This document shows positions 1 through 16,564 of a DNA stretch of 64,000 nucleotides, piece by piece. A program made the translations under genes and the position numbers. Where the stretch lies: positions 6,822,501-6,886,500 of the forward strand of contig NC_057761.1 of NCBI RefSeq assembly GCF_010389155.1, written 5' to 3'. The DNA comes from Erigeron canadensis. Lineage: Eukaryota; Streptophyta; Magnoliopsida; Asterales; Asteraceae. The number at the start of each line of letters is the position of its first letter. Within the stretch, counting starts at the first letter, position 1. A model generated the notes under the pieces. That model saw only the letters and a program-made list of their open reading frames with translations, was not told where the DNA came from and did not search any database.

Positions 1-273
1 AGTTTTCATTTTTTTGTATTTCACATATAATAGTATAATTTTAGTATTTTTTTTATTTTTTTTGTCAAACTTTTTCCAATTAATCATATATAGTTGATAT
101 AACATTCGTTTTCTCCCTTCAGATTATGTAAATGAAAACTATATCTTATATTTGTAAATGACAATACATTTTCATACACACATTTAAATAACAAACAAAT
201 AAATATATCTTTGTATAAAGTTTTTGAAAGGAACATTATGTCTTTCGGGACAACGCCCGGATAACATAACTAG
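1..273 (+). mobile_element. 3' end of a Helitron-like element, cut by the window edge
   Basis: A GC-rich hairpin (CGGGACAACGCCCG, 246-259) stands ten bases before CTAG (270-273), which is followed by T. A short hairpin, then CTRR, then T is the usual 3' terminus of plant Helitrons. The sequence to the left is AT-rich with no coding potential, and the 5' end lies outside the window. The terminus is seen directly; calling the whole 1-273 stretch one element is inference. Confidence 0.5.
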
Positions 274-1469
274 TTTCTCAAAAGTATTGTTTATGTTAAA
301 AAAAAAAAAGTTTAGATCGATTATTTAAATTTAAATAATATAATAAAAATAAAACATCACGCTTTTTTGTAATACATATGAAAAATTGAAATGAAAGGAA
401 AAAGAATTTAGATTGAACGCTTTTTTATATGGAGATGAAAATTTGAAATGGAAGGAAAAAGGAATTCAGATGCAACGCTTTTTTGGGTGAGGCCATCAAC
501 CGACGATCATCTACTTTTTATCGTTAACATTAATAAAAAGAAATTTAATCGTAATTGCTAGCTTAAGTGACCTGTTTGGCTGAAATAGTTACTTCATTGT
601 TATGTTATTTGACTAGTTTCAAATTTGAAGTTCAGATTGCACAGTTTGACAAATATCCTGAATGAAAAAAAAGAAATTACATGTTCTTTTGTTGACTAGT
701 TTGCTCGGTTTAGGTGCTGATTTTAGTGATTTTATAAAACTTATTTATGGCAAAAAAAAAAAAAAAAAAAAAAAAGAGTTATGGATTGTATAGACAAAAG
801 TTGGATGAAAACTCACGTAGCAAGCAAAATTTTTATAGATGGACTCAAGTCTTTTATGGATTTTGCTCACATAAAAGTTCTACTTCAAAAAAGTCCATAA
901 TAAAAATGAAGGATTCATTATGTAAAATTCTTTTAATACCTTTCACCATCATTTTAGTTTTGATTTGAAGGTATTCGGTCAGCTCATCGTTTCAAGCTTT
1001 GCGATTTTACAATTAGTATTAGAAAGCTCTAGCCCTCGGCGTGTAGTGGGTGCAAAACTCATGTATCTCTGCAGGTAGTGTGTCGGGTATGTGGCATGAC
1101 ACGTACGTTAGTATCAGTGGACGAGTTGATTCTCCGTACGCACATTCTGAGTATGAATTGAAGTTTTACTTTAGGATGTTACAAAGATGGAGAGGTTATC
1201 TGAGAGGCTTTCAGATATATCGAATTGCATCGCTTGATTGCTTGATACTTCATATAAAGACATAATCTGAAGAGTTGACTATGCATATACACACTACTCA
1301 TAGCAGATAGGAGAGTTCTTACAACATACCAAACATTAACCAACAACTAATTACTACTCATGACTTTCAAGCTAGTATAGAAAAGTTCCAGAACTTTAAC
1401 ATATTTGCAAATAAATGCTGTCGATCCATGGGTTTGTATTCACTTGACTCTCTTCTTAACTTCCGCCAT
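274..1469. other. Intergenic DNA downstream of the glutamate receptor-like gene
   Basis: AT-rich sequence with a pure A-tract of about 20 bases near 750-775 and near-duplicate short blocks at 390-430 and 440-485 (GAAATG-GAAGGAAAAAGGAATT type). I see no convincing gene. The right end should hold the 3' UTR and polyadenylation site of the gene that stops at 1470. Confidence 0.5.
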
Positions 1470-5052
<3,583 letters not shown>

Positions 5053-6084
5053 CAGCCTGTTCTCAAAATCAAACCAAAGTTACTGTATGAATATAAAATG
5101 GGCTAGATTGATAGAAATTGAAAATCATGTTAAACCTCTCAAAAATGCAAGGAATCAAACAAACATATACTACAGTACATAATAGTAAAAAGCCTCTCTT
5201 CCATTATATTTGTGCTTTTCTCTTTTGCTTTACATAACTTAATTTTGGTTGGGAGGATAATGCTTTTGCCTCCTTTGGTGTACATCCTTCATTCTCTCAT
5301 CTTTTCTATTACAAATAACATATTGCCCCACCACTAGGAAAAAGGAAGAATTTCTCATTATTAAAAGAATGCATGAGTCATGTTGTAGATAATCAAAATT
5401 ATTAGTTCTTATGTAAAATCAGGGGTTCAAATATAAGTTTTTATGAAATTGAAGCTAAATTTCGCTAGAGTAATGGAGATAATATTTGTTCACCTGCCTC
5501 AAGTCACCTTCTCGAGCGTATGTAGCTCAGTATACTTCCGCCCAAAAATGTGGAAAAAGAAAAAGTTGAGATTCAATATCTAGGGAATGAAATAGTAAAG
5601 TTTTACAAGGCAGTATCCTTCAGGAGAGGATTAAGAATCAAATGTGTATAAATCAACTTGAATACCCAACATATATATAGCCTATAAGAAAAAGGCCACC
5701 AACATCACGAGCTTTTCTGTCCAAGAAAGACTAATAGTCACATTTGAATCCATGATATCTATACTACTATATGAAACATTTGATTCTATAAGAATGTTGA
5801 GCAATTAATAAGTTAATTTTTTTGAATTTAACCAATAATCCCCGGTTTTAAAGAACAGAGATGAAGACATAATACTTTATACCAGCGAACAACCATATAA
5901 ATATTAAGTGCTGAGCTAGCAAACATGTAAACTTGGTGATCTTCATAGGTCCAAGACAAGGTATAAAAAACGTCAAAGGGAAAAAGAAAAAAATGCCTCA
6001 GATATGAATGGTAAGGTTTACATTTAAAACTTGTGCACAAGTTTGGTTGTTGAAAAAAATGAATGTTCGCTGGAGGTCTACATC

Positions 6085-6265
6085 TTCGACACATTTAAAA
6101 TGTATATGTCCCCAATGGCAAATCAATATCGTAAAACTTGTGCACACTTATTGAAAAAAATGCCTCATTGATTGTTGATGACGGCATCCTCCATATTAAC
6201 AAGTGTGCACAAGTTTTACGATATTGATTTGCCATTGGGGACATATACATTTTAAATGTGTCGAA
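6085..6265. repeat. Perfect 65-bp inverted repeat (hairpin)
   Basis: Bases 6085-6149 are the exact reverse complement of 6201-6265, with a 51-base spacer (6150-6200). The arms include CCCCAATGGCAAATCAATAT. There are no mismatches, so the structure is either young or maintained. It could be a small foldback transposon or a young MIRNA-like hairpin. I see no clear target duplication. Confidence 0.85.
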
Positions 6266-6844
6266 ACAAATGCAAATCGCTACGCCGAATATCCTGTTTA
6301 GTCAAATTCATATCAACCTCTTCTTAAAACTGTCACCAACACGGGCAATTTCAATTCCAATTGCATTTTCCACAAGAAAACCTGGTAGCATTATCAAGTT
6401 TCCCTTTTGCAGTCACAATAAAACAACGAAATCAATTGTAAAAACAATTCTCAGATACTCTTCCATAAATATCACAATTTTCCACAAAAATAATGCATCA
6501 CTTGCATATTGCATCCTATATCTATACAAGGGGAAGGCTTTACCTTCAAACCCAATTTCAGTGCAATCAATCATATCTCCACCATCTCTGATTTCAAGTC
6601 TGCGGTCTGCCTAAAGCAAATCTCCCTGAACACATCAGTATAGAAGTTGTAGACCGACATATTTGTCCATAATTGGTACGACCTTGTAGAAAAGGCTTGA
6701 TAGTTAGCATGCAAATAATATAAGAGAAACATAAAAATATATCGAGACCACATATAGCAAGTGTTGGCTTAACCTACTTATTAGATGCTCTTGCTTCATT
6801 GGTGAAGTCAGTAATTTAGGTGTAGAATAGATTTACCGTTAAAA

Positions 6845-6960
6845 AATTAGGGTTTTGCTAACCAAAGCCATAAAGACTTTTGTTAAGGTGCATTAAATAG
6901 TTATATAGTGGCTTTTGATTTGAAAAGATATAAATTTTTTATGCATTCAATTAACATTTT
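6845..6960. mobile_element. MITE-like repeat, copy 1 of a family also at 15.8 kb
   Basis: The block containing GTTTTGCTAACCAAAGCC, then TTAAGGTGCATTAAATAG, and ending near TTTTTATGCATTCAATTAAC resembles 15788-15948 in order and spacing. Related ends occur at 42505-42545 and 43010-43075. Boundaries are approximate. Confidence 0.45.
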
Positions 6961-7116
6961 TCTTAAAAAATATAATAACAATAATAGAAGAAAAATATAT
7001 GAGCAAGCATGTGCACCTTTTGTGCTTTTAATCAAAGATCTCCAATCAAATTTATGATAACATAAATCAAGCACCAATTTATACAGTCACATATCCTCAG
7101 AAAGGGAAACAACAGC

Positions 7117-7147
<31 letters not shown>

Positions 7148-7422
7148 TATTTAATTTCCGTTTAGCGAAAGATACATGAAAGTATGATATTGGCAAAAAA
7201 AACTCTTCTAAACAATTGAAATGTAGAGTTGGTACACATGTAAACAATTTTTCTGCACGCCAGGTCCTCTTTGCTCGGCCAACCATCCTCATTTCCTCAT
7301 CAGACCAGCAATCACTAGGAACAAAAGAGCACTTGATTATAAAAAAATCATGGAGGAGCGAGTGTGGTCTCTTGTCATTGTCTTATGCAGAAAAGGTGGT
7401 TTATTCACTGCTTCTTTTGTTA

Positions 7423-10400
7423 TCAGTCTGTTTGGAAAGACCAGCCGCCAAAATCACCGTCTGAAAATAATGAAGTAGGTACGGCCTTGTAGAAAGCCAA
7501 TGGAACTTGTTTAACTCTCCGTCGGATCTGCATTCACAATTCCAAAGATTATGACGTGCAATAATTCATTTATCAAGTCGGATTTCCAATAGAAATATTT
7601 GATACCTCCTCTCTGAATATTGTTGCATATGAACCAGAACTGAAATCTTTTACGGCTACTTCCATCGTCTTGGATCTGACTGTCAAATCATTTTCCAGTG
7701 ACAAAACAAACCTACACCAATATGAAAATACATAGACATTCAGACAAAAACCCAACCCAATGATACATACACATAAAAAAGCATACCATACCTAGACACT
7801 GGAGGGCAGTAGTGATGGCGCAGGGTATCAATTTCCCACAGAGAACTCCCTGCAAAAATTAACTTCAACAATAAGGTTGCAACACACATGCACCATGAGT
7901 GACCCTAATCGCATAGGTGAAACTTGATCGTCTAACAGTCTAAGCAATTGAGCCCCCACAATCAAAACTTCGAAGAAACATATGTAATTCATATTACCAG
8001 TTAACGATGAATGACTTATAATTCACTTTTAATTTGATTTGAGCACCAGAGATGCAAACCAAATGAAAAACACCAAGACACATTGGTTGAATACTAAATG
8101 ATTGAACTTTGAAGAGTTTTAAAGTTGAAATAGGGGGCTTATGATGGCGATATGAATTGACAGATGGAGCAACTCACATTTCCCTGACAAGGTGTACGAT
8201 ATGCAAAAACTTCTTACATTTGTATTGTAAGAAAGTTTGATTAGATGTTAAAGGCCGAGTGCCCTGACAAGGATAGATGACTTAAAGTACAGAGGTGATA
8301 ATAATTCCACATTAATACGGAAATGGGTGTCTTTTTTTGCTGATTTTATATGTATCAGATAAGTAAAAGACCAACGCTAAGCCTATACTAAAACTAATAC
8401 GAGGGGAGTCATTATATGATCTATGTGAACTTAAAAATAAGTCAATAAGTTAAGAACTGAAATGCAACAGCGATATTGCGCATAAACTTACTAATGGCAT
8501 TAGTTTTCAGAAGATCGGTTTCCTCATTGTTAAACTGATCGATGCCTAATTTGATGTTGGCCTCATCCTTGGCCGATTCAGCATTGTCGTCCTGCAAAAA
8601 ATATAAGATGTCAATATGTTTGGAAGAAATAATTAAAGGCTGGTCAAACAGTAATAAGGCCTCAAAATTTTATCGAGCATCGACTAATACCCAAAACAAA
8701 AAGATACTAAAATCTAGACACAAATTCATTTAACTGGATTTCTAGATTTCTACTACAACGAATTAAGAAAAAGGATATTGATTACTGGAAAATATCGGTG
8801 ATGTCAAACAAAGGAATAAGACTTTCAGAAATTGCCAACCAGCGCAATATTCTTTGTTTTGACAACCAGCACAATTTTCTTTCTCTAACTTTATAGTATG
8901 GACATTAAAGAAATCCTCGATTTCAAGTGAAGTTTAAACGATGCAAGCAATCAACAGAAAGAGCCAATATATATATATATATATATATATATGAGAAAAG
9001 TGAGTATGGGGCTGTTATGCACCCAACTTGGGTGAAAAACCCCTCACATACCAATATTTTAATATTTTGAATAAATGTTTGGCCCCCCATGATTTTTATG
9101 GTTTAAAAAAAGGTCTGTGAGGGGTTTTTCACCCAACTTATGTGCCTAACAGCCTCATATTCCCTTCCTATATATATATATATATATATATATATAACAG
9201 AATTTATATATTAAGCACTAACAAAAGATAATACATGTCATTAAAGCAACATGCCAATCTCCCCACCCCCAACCCTCAATGATCAGAGCGGGTTAATATG
9301 AAATCCTATTGAATTGAGAATTTCTAACTTGTGAAAGTAAAACTAAATATTTTACAAAAAGAAGAGATATTGATTTGTAACCTGGTGCACTAAACAGTTG
9401 ATTGAAGGATGTCTTCGCAAAAGATTATGAATTAGAGCAATAATAACAAGACTCCCAGAAGGAGGGACTGTTAGAGCTAGCCTACTTAGTTTCTTAGCAA
9501 ATGAAGCAGCCAGATAAGCCGGAAGAAGTGGTGATTTCAGGCACGAATCAAGAAGCTGCAAATACATTATGGGCGTTAGCATGATATAGCTATTGCAAGT
9601 TACCAACTACAGAGGGGCCAAGAAACGATAAGAGGAAGTATCCATTGTACAATTAGGCTGCCTATAACATACCCAAATAGATACTATACAAGTAGCTTAC
9701 GTTATAAAACGATAAAATTCAAAGGCAAGTTGTAAACAAACCGCATAGTGATTTGCATCTGACCTGGAAGAACTTGGCTCTATGTTTTGCAATGAATATA
9801 GAAGGTTCAAGAAGTGCATAAAGCTTCTCATAAAGCTTGGGATACTCTATACCATGCTCTGTCATAAGAATGAACAGACTGCTAAGAGCCATAACACTTA
9901 TAACGCCTCCAATGTCATAAGACTTTGTCAAAAAGTCACTGCACATGTAAACCCATATTTGTCAATATATTACATACGTTTTTACAGTAGACAAATAGAA
10001 TGCACCATCAGATATGACTCACCATAACAACTTCGGTTCAGACAAATAAGGGATGACCACCTGATGAAGGGTAACAAGAACCTAAACAACCAAAAAAAAG
10101 AATTCAGGTAAAATATTAGTCAGTCAGGTACTGAAGGAAAGTTGTGAGCTTGGGCTATTACCTTCTGTTTTATTTTACATAAATTGAACATAAAATAATG
10201 AACAAAGATGTCTAGATAAGTGGAGTTACCTCCTTGTACACATCAATAGGAAGTGCTAACGTAAGGAATGACATCCATGCTTTAGAGAACTTCCTCTTCA
10301 TTTTTTTGGAAATAGTAGCTGAAGATGGAGCCTGGAATTAATAAACAAAACAAGCATGATGCATCATATATTACATAGTAACACCTAGTCAAGAAAGTAA

Positions 10401-13288
10401 AGCATGTGTGGCATAATATGATAATATAAAAGGATTTTACTAGGGATAAAGATTAGAAAAGAATCTACAAGTAATAAAAGCAAAGACTTACGTCATTACT
10501 AGACTTCTTCACCTTGCCATGTTTGTCTTCTATCAATTTCTTGGACTCTGCTTTACCTTTTTTGGTGAAAACCCCTAATACATAGAAAAGATTAGAAGTC
10601 TATTGTAAATAGAAAATCACTAAACAAAAAAAATAATGATGGGATAACTTCACCAAAATACTAAATTTTAGTAAGAACTTGATGGTGATCTTTAAAATAA
10701 AAAGAGACAAAAATCGGCTGACAAAACCCAAATGCATGGCATAGTTTCAAAAACTCTCTACAGTGCAAGTGGCAGGATCTTTAAATTAGCTCAAAACTAT
10801 GTGAAGCTGGGAGTCGAATAAAATGAACCAGATACTATAAAAATTCTAACCTGATGCATTCCACATTTCAAACTCAGAGGTTTCACCAGCTTGCTCAAGG
10901 CAAGGAATCTTAGATATTAAACGATGTACATTGCGAATTAATAACTCCCCACTACATTTAAACACACAAATTGTTAGATTGATGTCATATAACGGTAAAG
11001 CCAATCAAAGAAATAGAAAACTACGATTCACATTTTTAATTTGAAGACATAATGCGGTTCTAAGAAGAGATAAAAAAAAACAAGTTAATATATAGAAGAA
11101 AAATGTATTACTGTATCATGCTCGTAATTGAGTACATGACTGATATGTATGGCCATCAAGATATAAGTGTCAACAGATAGCAATATATGTTCCACTTATA
11201 TGTCTGAACATATAGCACACAGGGGTCACTTGTACGCAGCATGTAGAAAGACCAGAACACTAACAACGGATATTCATAGTTCACACAACATATAAACTCA
11301 TAGACCCATATGGTACATCTAATAAGCGTAAATTCAACAGCAAATATCTACATGATAAAATATATCAGCTAGTGTATTGTAGCTAATATAACAAGTGTAT
11401 GGACATCACTAAGTAAACTTAAAGTACATATTACTTATTGCACAATACGCATGAAAGATATTTATGAGATGACACAAATTATCGAAGGGCTGGGGTATTT
11501 TGAAAGGCACACTTAATTTGGATCTTGCAAGACAATCAATTCTTGACATTTAACTTCTATTATGGGTCTATCATCGTAATAATAACTACCGCAGAGGTAG
11601 CATCATAACCATTAGTGTATGACTAGTATTGCAATCACACATAAAATGATGCTAAAGTAAAAGATAGTTCCCTTGACCCCACATCAACCACGACAAACAC
11701 TAACCTGGCTTTTGGCGGACTCTGCTTTTCAGAATCGGCACTTTCAGATCTGACATCTGAAAAAAAACATCATTAGACTCACTAATTTCATCAGATGAAA
11801 GAAGGAAAAACACATCAACTGACTACATTATTCATCTTTATTAAGAAAACCACAAAAATCCTAGAGCAAAAACTACCAGAGTCTTTTTTGACATCGAGTG
11901 TCCGAATTATCTTATCCAAGCTTATGTATGTAAAATACCTGGCACATAAGAAAGAGCACTGATGGGTCATTATAATGAATACTAGCATAAATAATAGAAG
12001 AGAAAACATGATCAAATTTTCTTGAAATAATCAGATCTTTTTACCGGATATCAATGAAATTGAAATATTTTGACACAAGCAAACTTAACAAAGTGTCGGC
12101 CTCAATAGAATAAACCTGAAAATCATAAAAATGTCAAATAAATAAAATCTGAATTAGATGAACCAAAAAATTTGACCAAAGCGAAGCATCTAAACGTAAC
12201 CATTCAACATAAAAGCCCCTCCACTAAAAAAAAGAATAAAGAAGTAGTTTTCTTGTTTTAGTGCTTTATAACTTGGTGTGTGGTATCTCTTAATGATCGA
12301 AGTTGGTAGCGTGCCGCCTTAAACATTTGGTAGAGACTAGAGACAACATGAGATGTAAAGACAACTGCATCGTTTATCATATATATATTGACTGTGTATA
12401 TGAAGTATACATTCTCTCTTCTAGCCTATCAACAAGCTTAAATAAAATCAGTCTAATTAAAGGATCGACGGAATGTTGTTTAGAATAGCTTATTTATTTG
12501 GAAGACAAAGATTTGCACACCGACAACCACATAAAACTTGCACCAACAATTAATAACTTTTCTAGAACTAAGAGACTATACGTCATTGACTAGTTAATTA
12601 GTAATTACTGCTGTAAAAGGGTTGTGTTTGTTACAAATCTCAAATTATATGAACAAATCAAAAGAAAGTAGCAACTCACCACGCTCTTGATGAGCTTATG
12701 GTATATAGAAGTATGAAATTTGCCCGCATTTCCAACCTTGACGCACTCCATCAGAGCATCCATCGCCACTTGCTGAAATTTTCACATCATTCAACAACCG
12801 TTGGACGAGGCCACAAGTAAGATAGTTTTTCAATAACGTAATTCTCTAATAGCAAAACATAGAAGGACCAAAAACAAGAAAACTAATAATGTACTTACTC
12901 TGAGAGCTTCTTCAGGAAGCGTTGAAGAAAGTGATAGCTGAATCAGGATCTGAGCAAACTCATCAAATTTAGAACGAACCCATGTCTGGTAAATGGATTC
13001 AGGATCTTCTGTAGGTTTAGCAGAAGAAGAAGGGAGTCGCGGAAGGAGTGGAGTGAAGAAGGACTGCAGTGAGAGAAGGGACTCAAGGATTATTTCAGGA
13101 GGATGGGATGACGTTGGATCGAGAAAATTGAGTAACAGAGGTATGTTATTGATATGAGCTCGGGATGAGAGCAGCTGCTGACCGAGTACTCTAACATCAG
13201 AAAGATCCTGATGCTTCTTTTTCCTTTTATTGTTTTCTCCTAGTCCTTTGCTCTTTCGCTTCTTTGATGATGATTGAATTGTCGCCAT
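7423..13288 (-). CDS. NOC4: NOC4-type nucleolar complex protein (CBF/Mak21 family), complete, 15 exons
   Basis: Exons: 13288-12899, 12772-12680, 12115-12045, 11938-11877, 11756-11705, 10951-10851, 10574-10492, 10331-10230, 10081-10023, 9938-9764, 9555-9382, 8591-8492, 7849-7792, 7711-7606 and 7527-7423. Every junction is GT/AG and phases close, giving 576 aa, the size expected for plant NOC4. Exon 1 has a lysine-rich nucleolar-signal-like stretch, then RVLGQQLLSSRAHINN. A low-complexity charged linker (about residues 210-290) precedes KFSKAWMSFLTLALPIDVYK and the CBF/Mak21 domain, which includes HGIEYPKLYEKLYALLEP. The C-terminus has SSLWEIDTLRHHYCPPVSRF and SSGSYATIF. Family knowledge: NOC4 works with NOP14 in maturation and export of the 40S pre-ribosome, and loss is embryo-lethal in plants. 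One intron carries a MITE (8993-9168). The orthology call is from remembered motifs and is strong. Confidence 0.93.
8967..9196. mobile_element. MITE inside a TA microsatellite, copy 1, intronic
   Basis: The core is about 8993-9168, flanked on both sides by (TA)n runs (8967-8991 and 9169-9196). The imperfect terminal inverted repeats are about 55 bp: TTGGGTGAAAAACCCCTCAC on the left and the reverse complement of GTGAGGGGTTTTTCACCCAA on the right. It lies within a NOC4 intron. A second copy lies at 19597-19776 in the opposite orientation. Insertion into TA repeats recalls the rice Micron-type elements; that comparison is inference. Confidence 0.8.
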
Positions 13289-13313
13289 TGATATGCTGGA
13301 CCGGAGTGAGAAA

Positions 13314-14280
13314 CCTACATGGGAACTACTATAAGTAACAAACCAAATATACTGTACATCATATAGCCGAAAACAATGACTTGTTTATCCAATACATATG
13401 AATAAAATGAACAACAAAAGTAACAACGTTTAAAACAGTACTGAAGTTATATTTACAAATTCTATCGTCGAGTCTAGGTACATATAGTACACATAAGAAG
13501 GTGTTTAAGATCATATTCCCTGTTCACAATGAAGACATGTATCTATATCGTAGAGCTGGAAAAATGTACCGGCGAGCGGGTCAATACGGGCAATGTTCCA
13601 TGTCACACTAGTTTTCAATTGACTCAAATTTGTCCCAACTTGTTTTATTTTTATTTTTTTCATTGTGGCATTTCCTCAAACAGATGGTGCGCGTGAACAT
13701 TAACTAAAAGTAAATAATGAGGTCAAGGAATCAGAAGCAAAGATTCAAGTAAAAGGTTTGAGAACGGCTGATTGAAATATTTACTTATGTTATAATATTT
13801 TACTTGCAGCTAAAAGTAGAAAACGATATACTAGAAATCAGCAACGCATCTATACATACATCACAAGTTGTATATAGACGATTCGTATAATTAAAAAAAA
13901 ATGAATTATAAAATCAACGATATCATCATCATATCTTTCATAATAATTATAACAAGAATCATACGGAATTAGATTAAATCGTAGATGATGTTGTCACTTT
14001 CTGAAAATGCCGTGCCACTTGATTGCTTTTCATTTTACAATCCTAACCCCGCGTAAACATTTACTTATGTTATAATATTCATAAGTATATATATACATAT
14101 AGATACAGCAAACGGATTGATTGAAATACCTGAATCGGTAAACCGAGATTGAAGCTTTCAGAGAACGGCTGAAAGAGGAACGTTGGTGACAAATTGAGCA
14201 ATTAATTAATTTTAGCCAGCAGCTGGAGGAAGAAGAGAGACTGAAATAGATTTTAGGGGTTTAGAGACTTTAGAAAGACC
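13314..14280 (-). promoter_or_regulatory. Probable 5'-UTR intron and first non-coding exon of the NOC4-like gene
   Basis: On the minus strand a good donor (GATTCAG then GTATTT) lies at 14130/14129, and a good acceptor (CCATGTAG then GTTTCTC) at 13315/13314, 26 bases before the start codon. The stretch 14130-14270 is CT-rich, like a plant leader. This suggests a leader intron of about 815 bp. It is inferred from splice signals only. Confidence 0.5.
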
Positions 14281-14499
14281 AGGTTGTTTTGTTGGGTTGG
14301 GGTTTAAGCATGTTGAGTACTTGAGCTTAAGAAAAACAAGCCCATATCGATATTTATTTACTTTTGCATTTCAATTTTGAGATGGGCCATTTTTTTAAAT
14401 CTCGTACGAGTATACGACTTTTCAAACTAAAATAAAAAAGTATGGAGTAGTAATCTATCCTAGAAAAATTGTGTAATATTTTTATCTAATATTTTTAAA

Positions 14500-14700
14500 A
14501 AAAATCTTTCACATACACTACTCCAACATTAATAATTAAATTATACAATTAATTTTATATCTTTTAAAATATCACATTAAACATTTTATATCAATTATAT
14601 ACATTGTTTGACGCCACAATCCACCACCAACAGTCGTCCCCACCACCATTCTGTCGCCGCCACAACCATTGCCACATTGTGCGGGTATTGTACTAATACA
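14500..14700 (+). repeat. CACC/GCC-rich repeat, copy 1 (possible Helitron-like end)
   Basis: The order is a TTTTAAAATATC block, a CATTTTATATCAATT block, GACGCCACAATCCACCACCA, a GCCGCC block, then CACATTGTGCGGGTATTG followed by CTAA. The same order recurs at 15290-15500, 42080-42165, 49900-50045 and 51370-51540. The GCGGGTA..CTAA end resembles degenerate Helitron 3' ends. Confidence 0.45.
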
Positions 14701-15214
14701 CATTATTTTCTTGGTCTGTATGACAGTTTGAAGCATATTTGATAGACGATTAAAAAGTTGATAGTGAAAGAATCGTTATCATAGTTATTTATGTATCTAT
14801 TAATTTTAAGAAAATATGATTGATAAGATATTCATGTATTACCTGTCATAACTTTAGATCATATTATTCATAATAATAAAATAATATTACATCTTAATTA
14901 ACTTTTATATTAGATGCTTTTTATTACTCAACTATCATTGCACCGCAAAGTTCATGTAATGAATTACGTTCAAATTTATTTTAGATTTATAAAAAGGAAA
15001 TCATACATGCAGTAAATGTTAACATTGTACATGTAGGACTCCAAGTCTGGCTGTTTGTTTATTTGGGCCGAGTTGTACAGCAACTGGGCTTAATTTTAGT
15101 TATCTACTAGGCCAACTATTTTTGTTTAATAAACATGTGGGCCAAATTTTAATATCACTTGGGCCAAGTTTTATTAAAAGATTCGGCTGGGTTCATAATC
15201 GAAAGAGTTCTACA

Positions 15215-15500
15215 TTCAGTATCTATATTCTTATATTATAATAAAAAAATAACACTTTATTTTTTAAAGTGTTGAAAACATGTTTGACTTAGTACCTCTT
15301 TAAAATACTTTCACTTACAATGTCCCTTTAACATTAATGATTAAATTTCACTATTAATCCTTTATCTTTTAAAATATCTCCATTAACCATTTACATCAAT
15401 TATTTTACATCAATTAGCTACACCACTCGACGCCTCATCTACCAGCAACAGTCGCCGCCGCCACCACATCGTCATCATTACACAAGTAACGTGTGAGTAT
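15215..15500 (+). repeat. CACC/GCC-rich repeat, copy 2
   Basis: Begins near TATCTATATTCTTATATTAT, has the TTTTAAAATATC then ATCAATTA blocks, and ends with GACGCC..CAGTCGCCGCCGCCACC. It is the same family as 14500-14700. The 5' TCTATA start is like that of many plant Helitrons. Boundaries are approximate. Confidence 0.45.
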
Positions 15501-15787
15501 ATATTGATTTCCATTCTTCTTTGCGTCAGCCGACTTTTTACCCCTATAAACACATACGACAAAGTTTTTTTTGTTCACATCACGTCGAGTTTGTGATTAC
15601 TGGTTAACGTCAAGACACATCTTTGATTTACTGATTAATCTTTTCAAGTAAGTGATTCTCTACCCAATTTCATATCGAATACTTACTAGTGATATTTAAA
15701 TTCGTTTTTATGTGTTAATATCGGATATGAGAACTTTACTTACACAAAATTTATATGTTTCGATTTTGAAATTGAATAATGTATTTG

Positions 15788-15948
15788 TGTATTTAACTAA
15801 CGGGTTTTGATAAACGAAGCCCTAAGGGCTTTCGTTAAGATGCATTAATTAGTTGTACACTTACCATAAAATTTAGGAGTTAGGCTTTTAATATGGAAAT
15901 GTACAATCTTTTTATGCACTTTAAATGGAGCCCTATGGACTTTGTTTA
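15788..15948. mobile_element. MITE-like element with about 40-bp terminal inverted repeats
   Basis: The left end, TGATAAACGAAGCCCTAAGG then TTAAGATGCATTAA, matches the reverse complement of the right end, TGCACTTTAAATGG then AGCCCTATGGACTTTGTTTA. Related sequence occurs at about 6845-6960. Confidence 0.6.
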
Positions 15949-16564
15949 GCATTTTCTTTAACTAATAAATTGCTCGGTTTGGATTTTATTTTTGTCACAC
16001 TAGTTTTTGACCATGTGTTTGTGTCACGCGAGTTTTGACCACGGTTTGACCAGACCCAAGGTTTGACCTATATGCTTTATGTCCTTCGATGCCTTATTAC
16101 TTCTTATGATTTAAATTCTGGCTTGTCTTATTTGGATTTTTCTAATTATTTGAATTATGGCTTTGCCTTATTTGAATTCTTTGAATTATTGTGATTTGGT
16201 TTAAGGATTTTTCATAAAGTCAAGCTCGACCACGACCATAATGGTCTAACTCAACTTGTAATGGCTTGACATAATTATGCATTATAGTTCGACAAGTCAA
16301 ACTCGACGAGTTTGACCTCTATGGTTTGACATGTTTCATAATTTTGTGTTTTGTCTAGCTTGACTTATCTGGAACATGTTAATTTTGGGTTCAATTAAAC
16401 ATAACTATACGATGCATTGATCAAGTGTTTTGCCATTTGTCTAAATTTTGGTTCATAACTTGCTGTTAAGTTTGACCATATGTTTCTTGCAGGAATTCTT
16501 GTAATTTGTTTGATGAGTAACTTGACAAGTTGAACTCGACTTATTTGAGGTCGAGTTCGACTAA

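Larger units (their letters stand above)
5053..7422. other. Intergenic region between the GLR and NOC4-like genes
   Basis: Contains the likely promoter of the GLR gene at its left end and the 3' UTR of the NOC4-like gene at its right end (below 7423). In between are a perfect 65-bp inverted repeat (6085-6265), a MITE-like fragment (about 6845-6960) and a (TA)n tract at 7115-7140. The minus strand at 6300-6660 has short open stretches, but they are broken by stops and match no domain I recognise. Confidence 0.5.
14281..16560. other. Intergenic repeats upstream of the NOC4-like gene
   Basis: No gene is seen. The region has two copies of a TTTTAAAATATC..CATTA then CACC/GCC-rich repeat (about 14500-14700 and 15215-15500) and a MITE (15788-15948). 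From 16000 to 16560 there is a stretch rich in the words TTTGACC and CTCGACT, with no long ORF. Confidence 0.5.

Noticed and set aside
747..968. Open frame beginning with a poly-lysine stretch
   Set aside because: The lysines come from a simple A-tract; there is no conserved motif and it lies in an intergenic AT-rich region.
6258..6614. 118-codon open frame on the plus strand, and broken frames on the opposite strand
   Set aside because: No recognisable motif, the start lies inside the hairpin arm, and neighbouring frames are full of stops.
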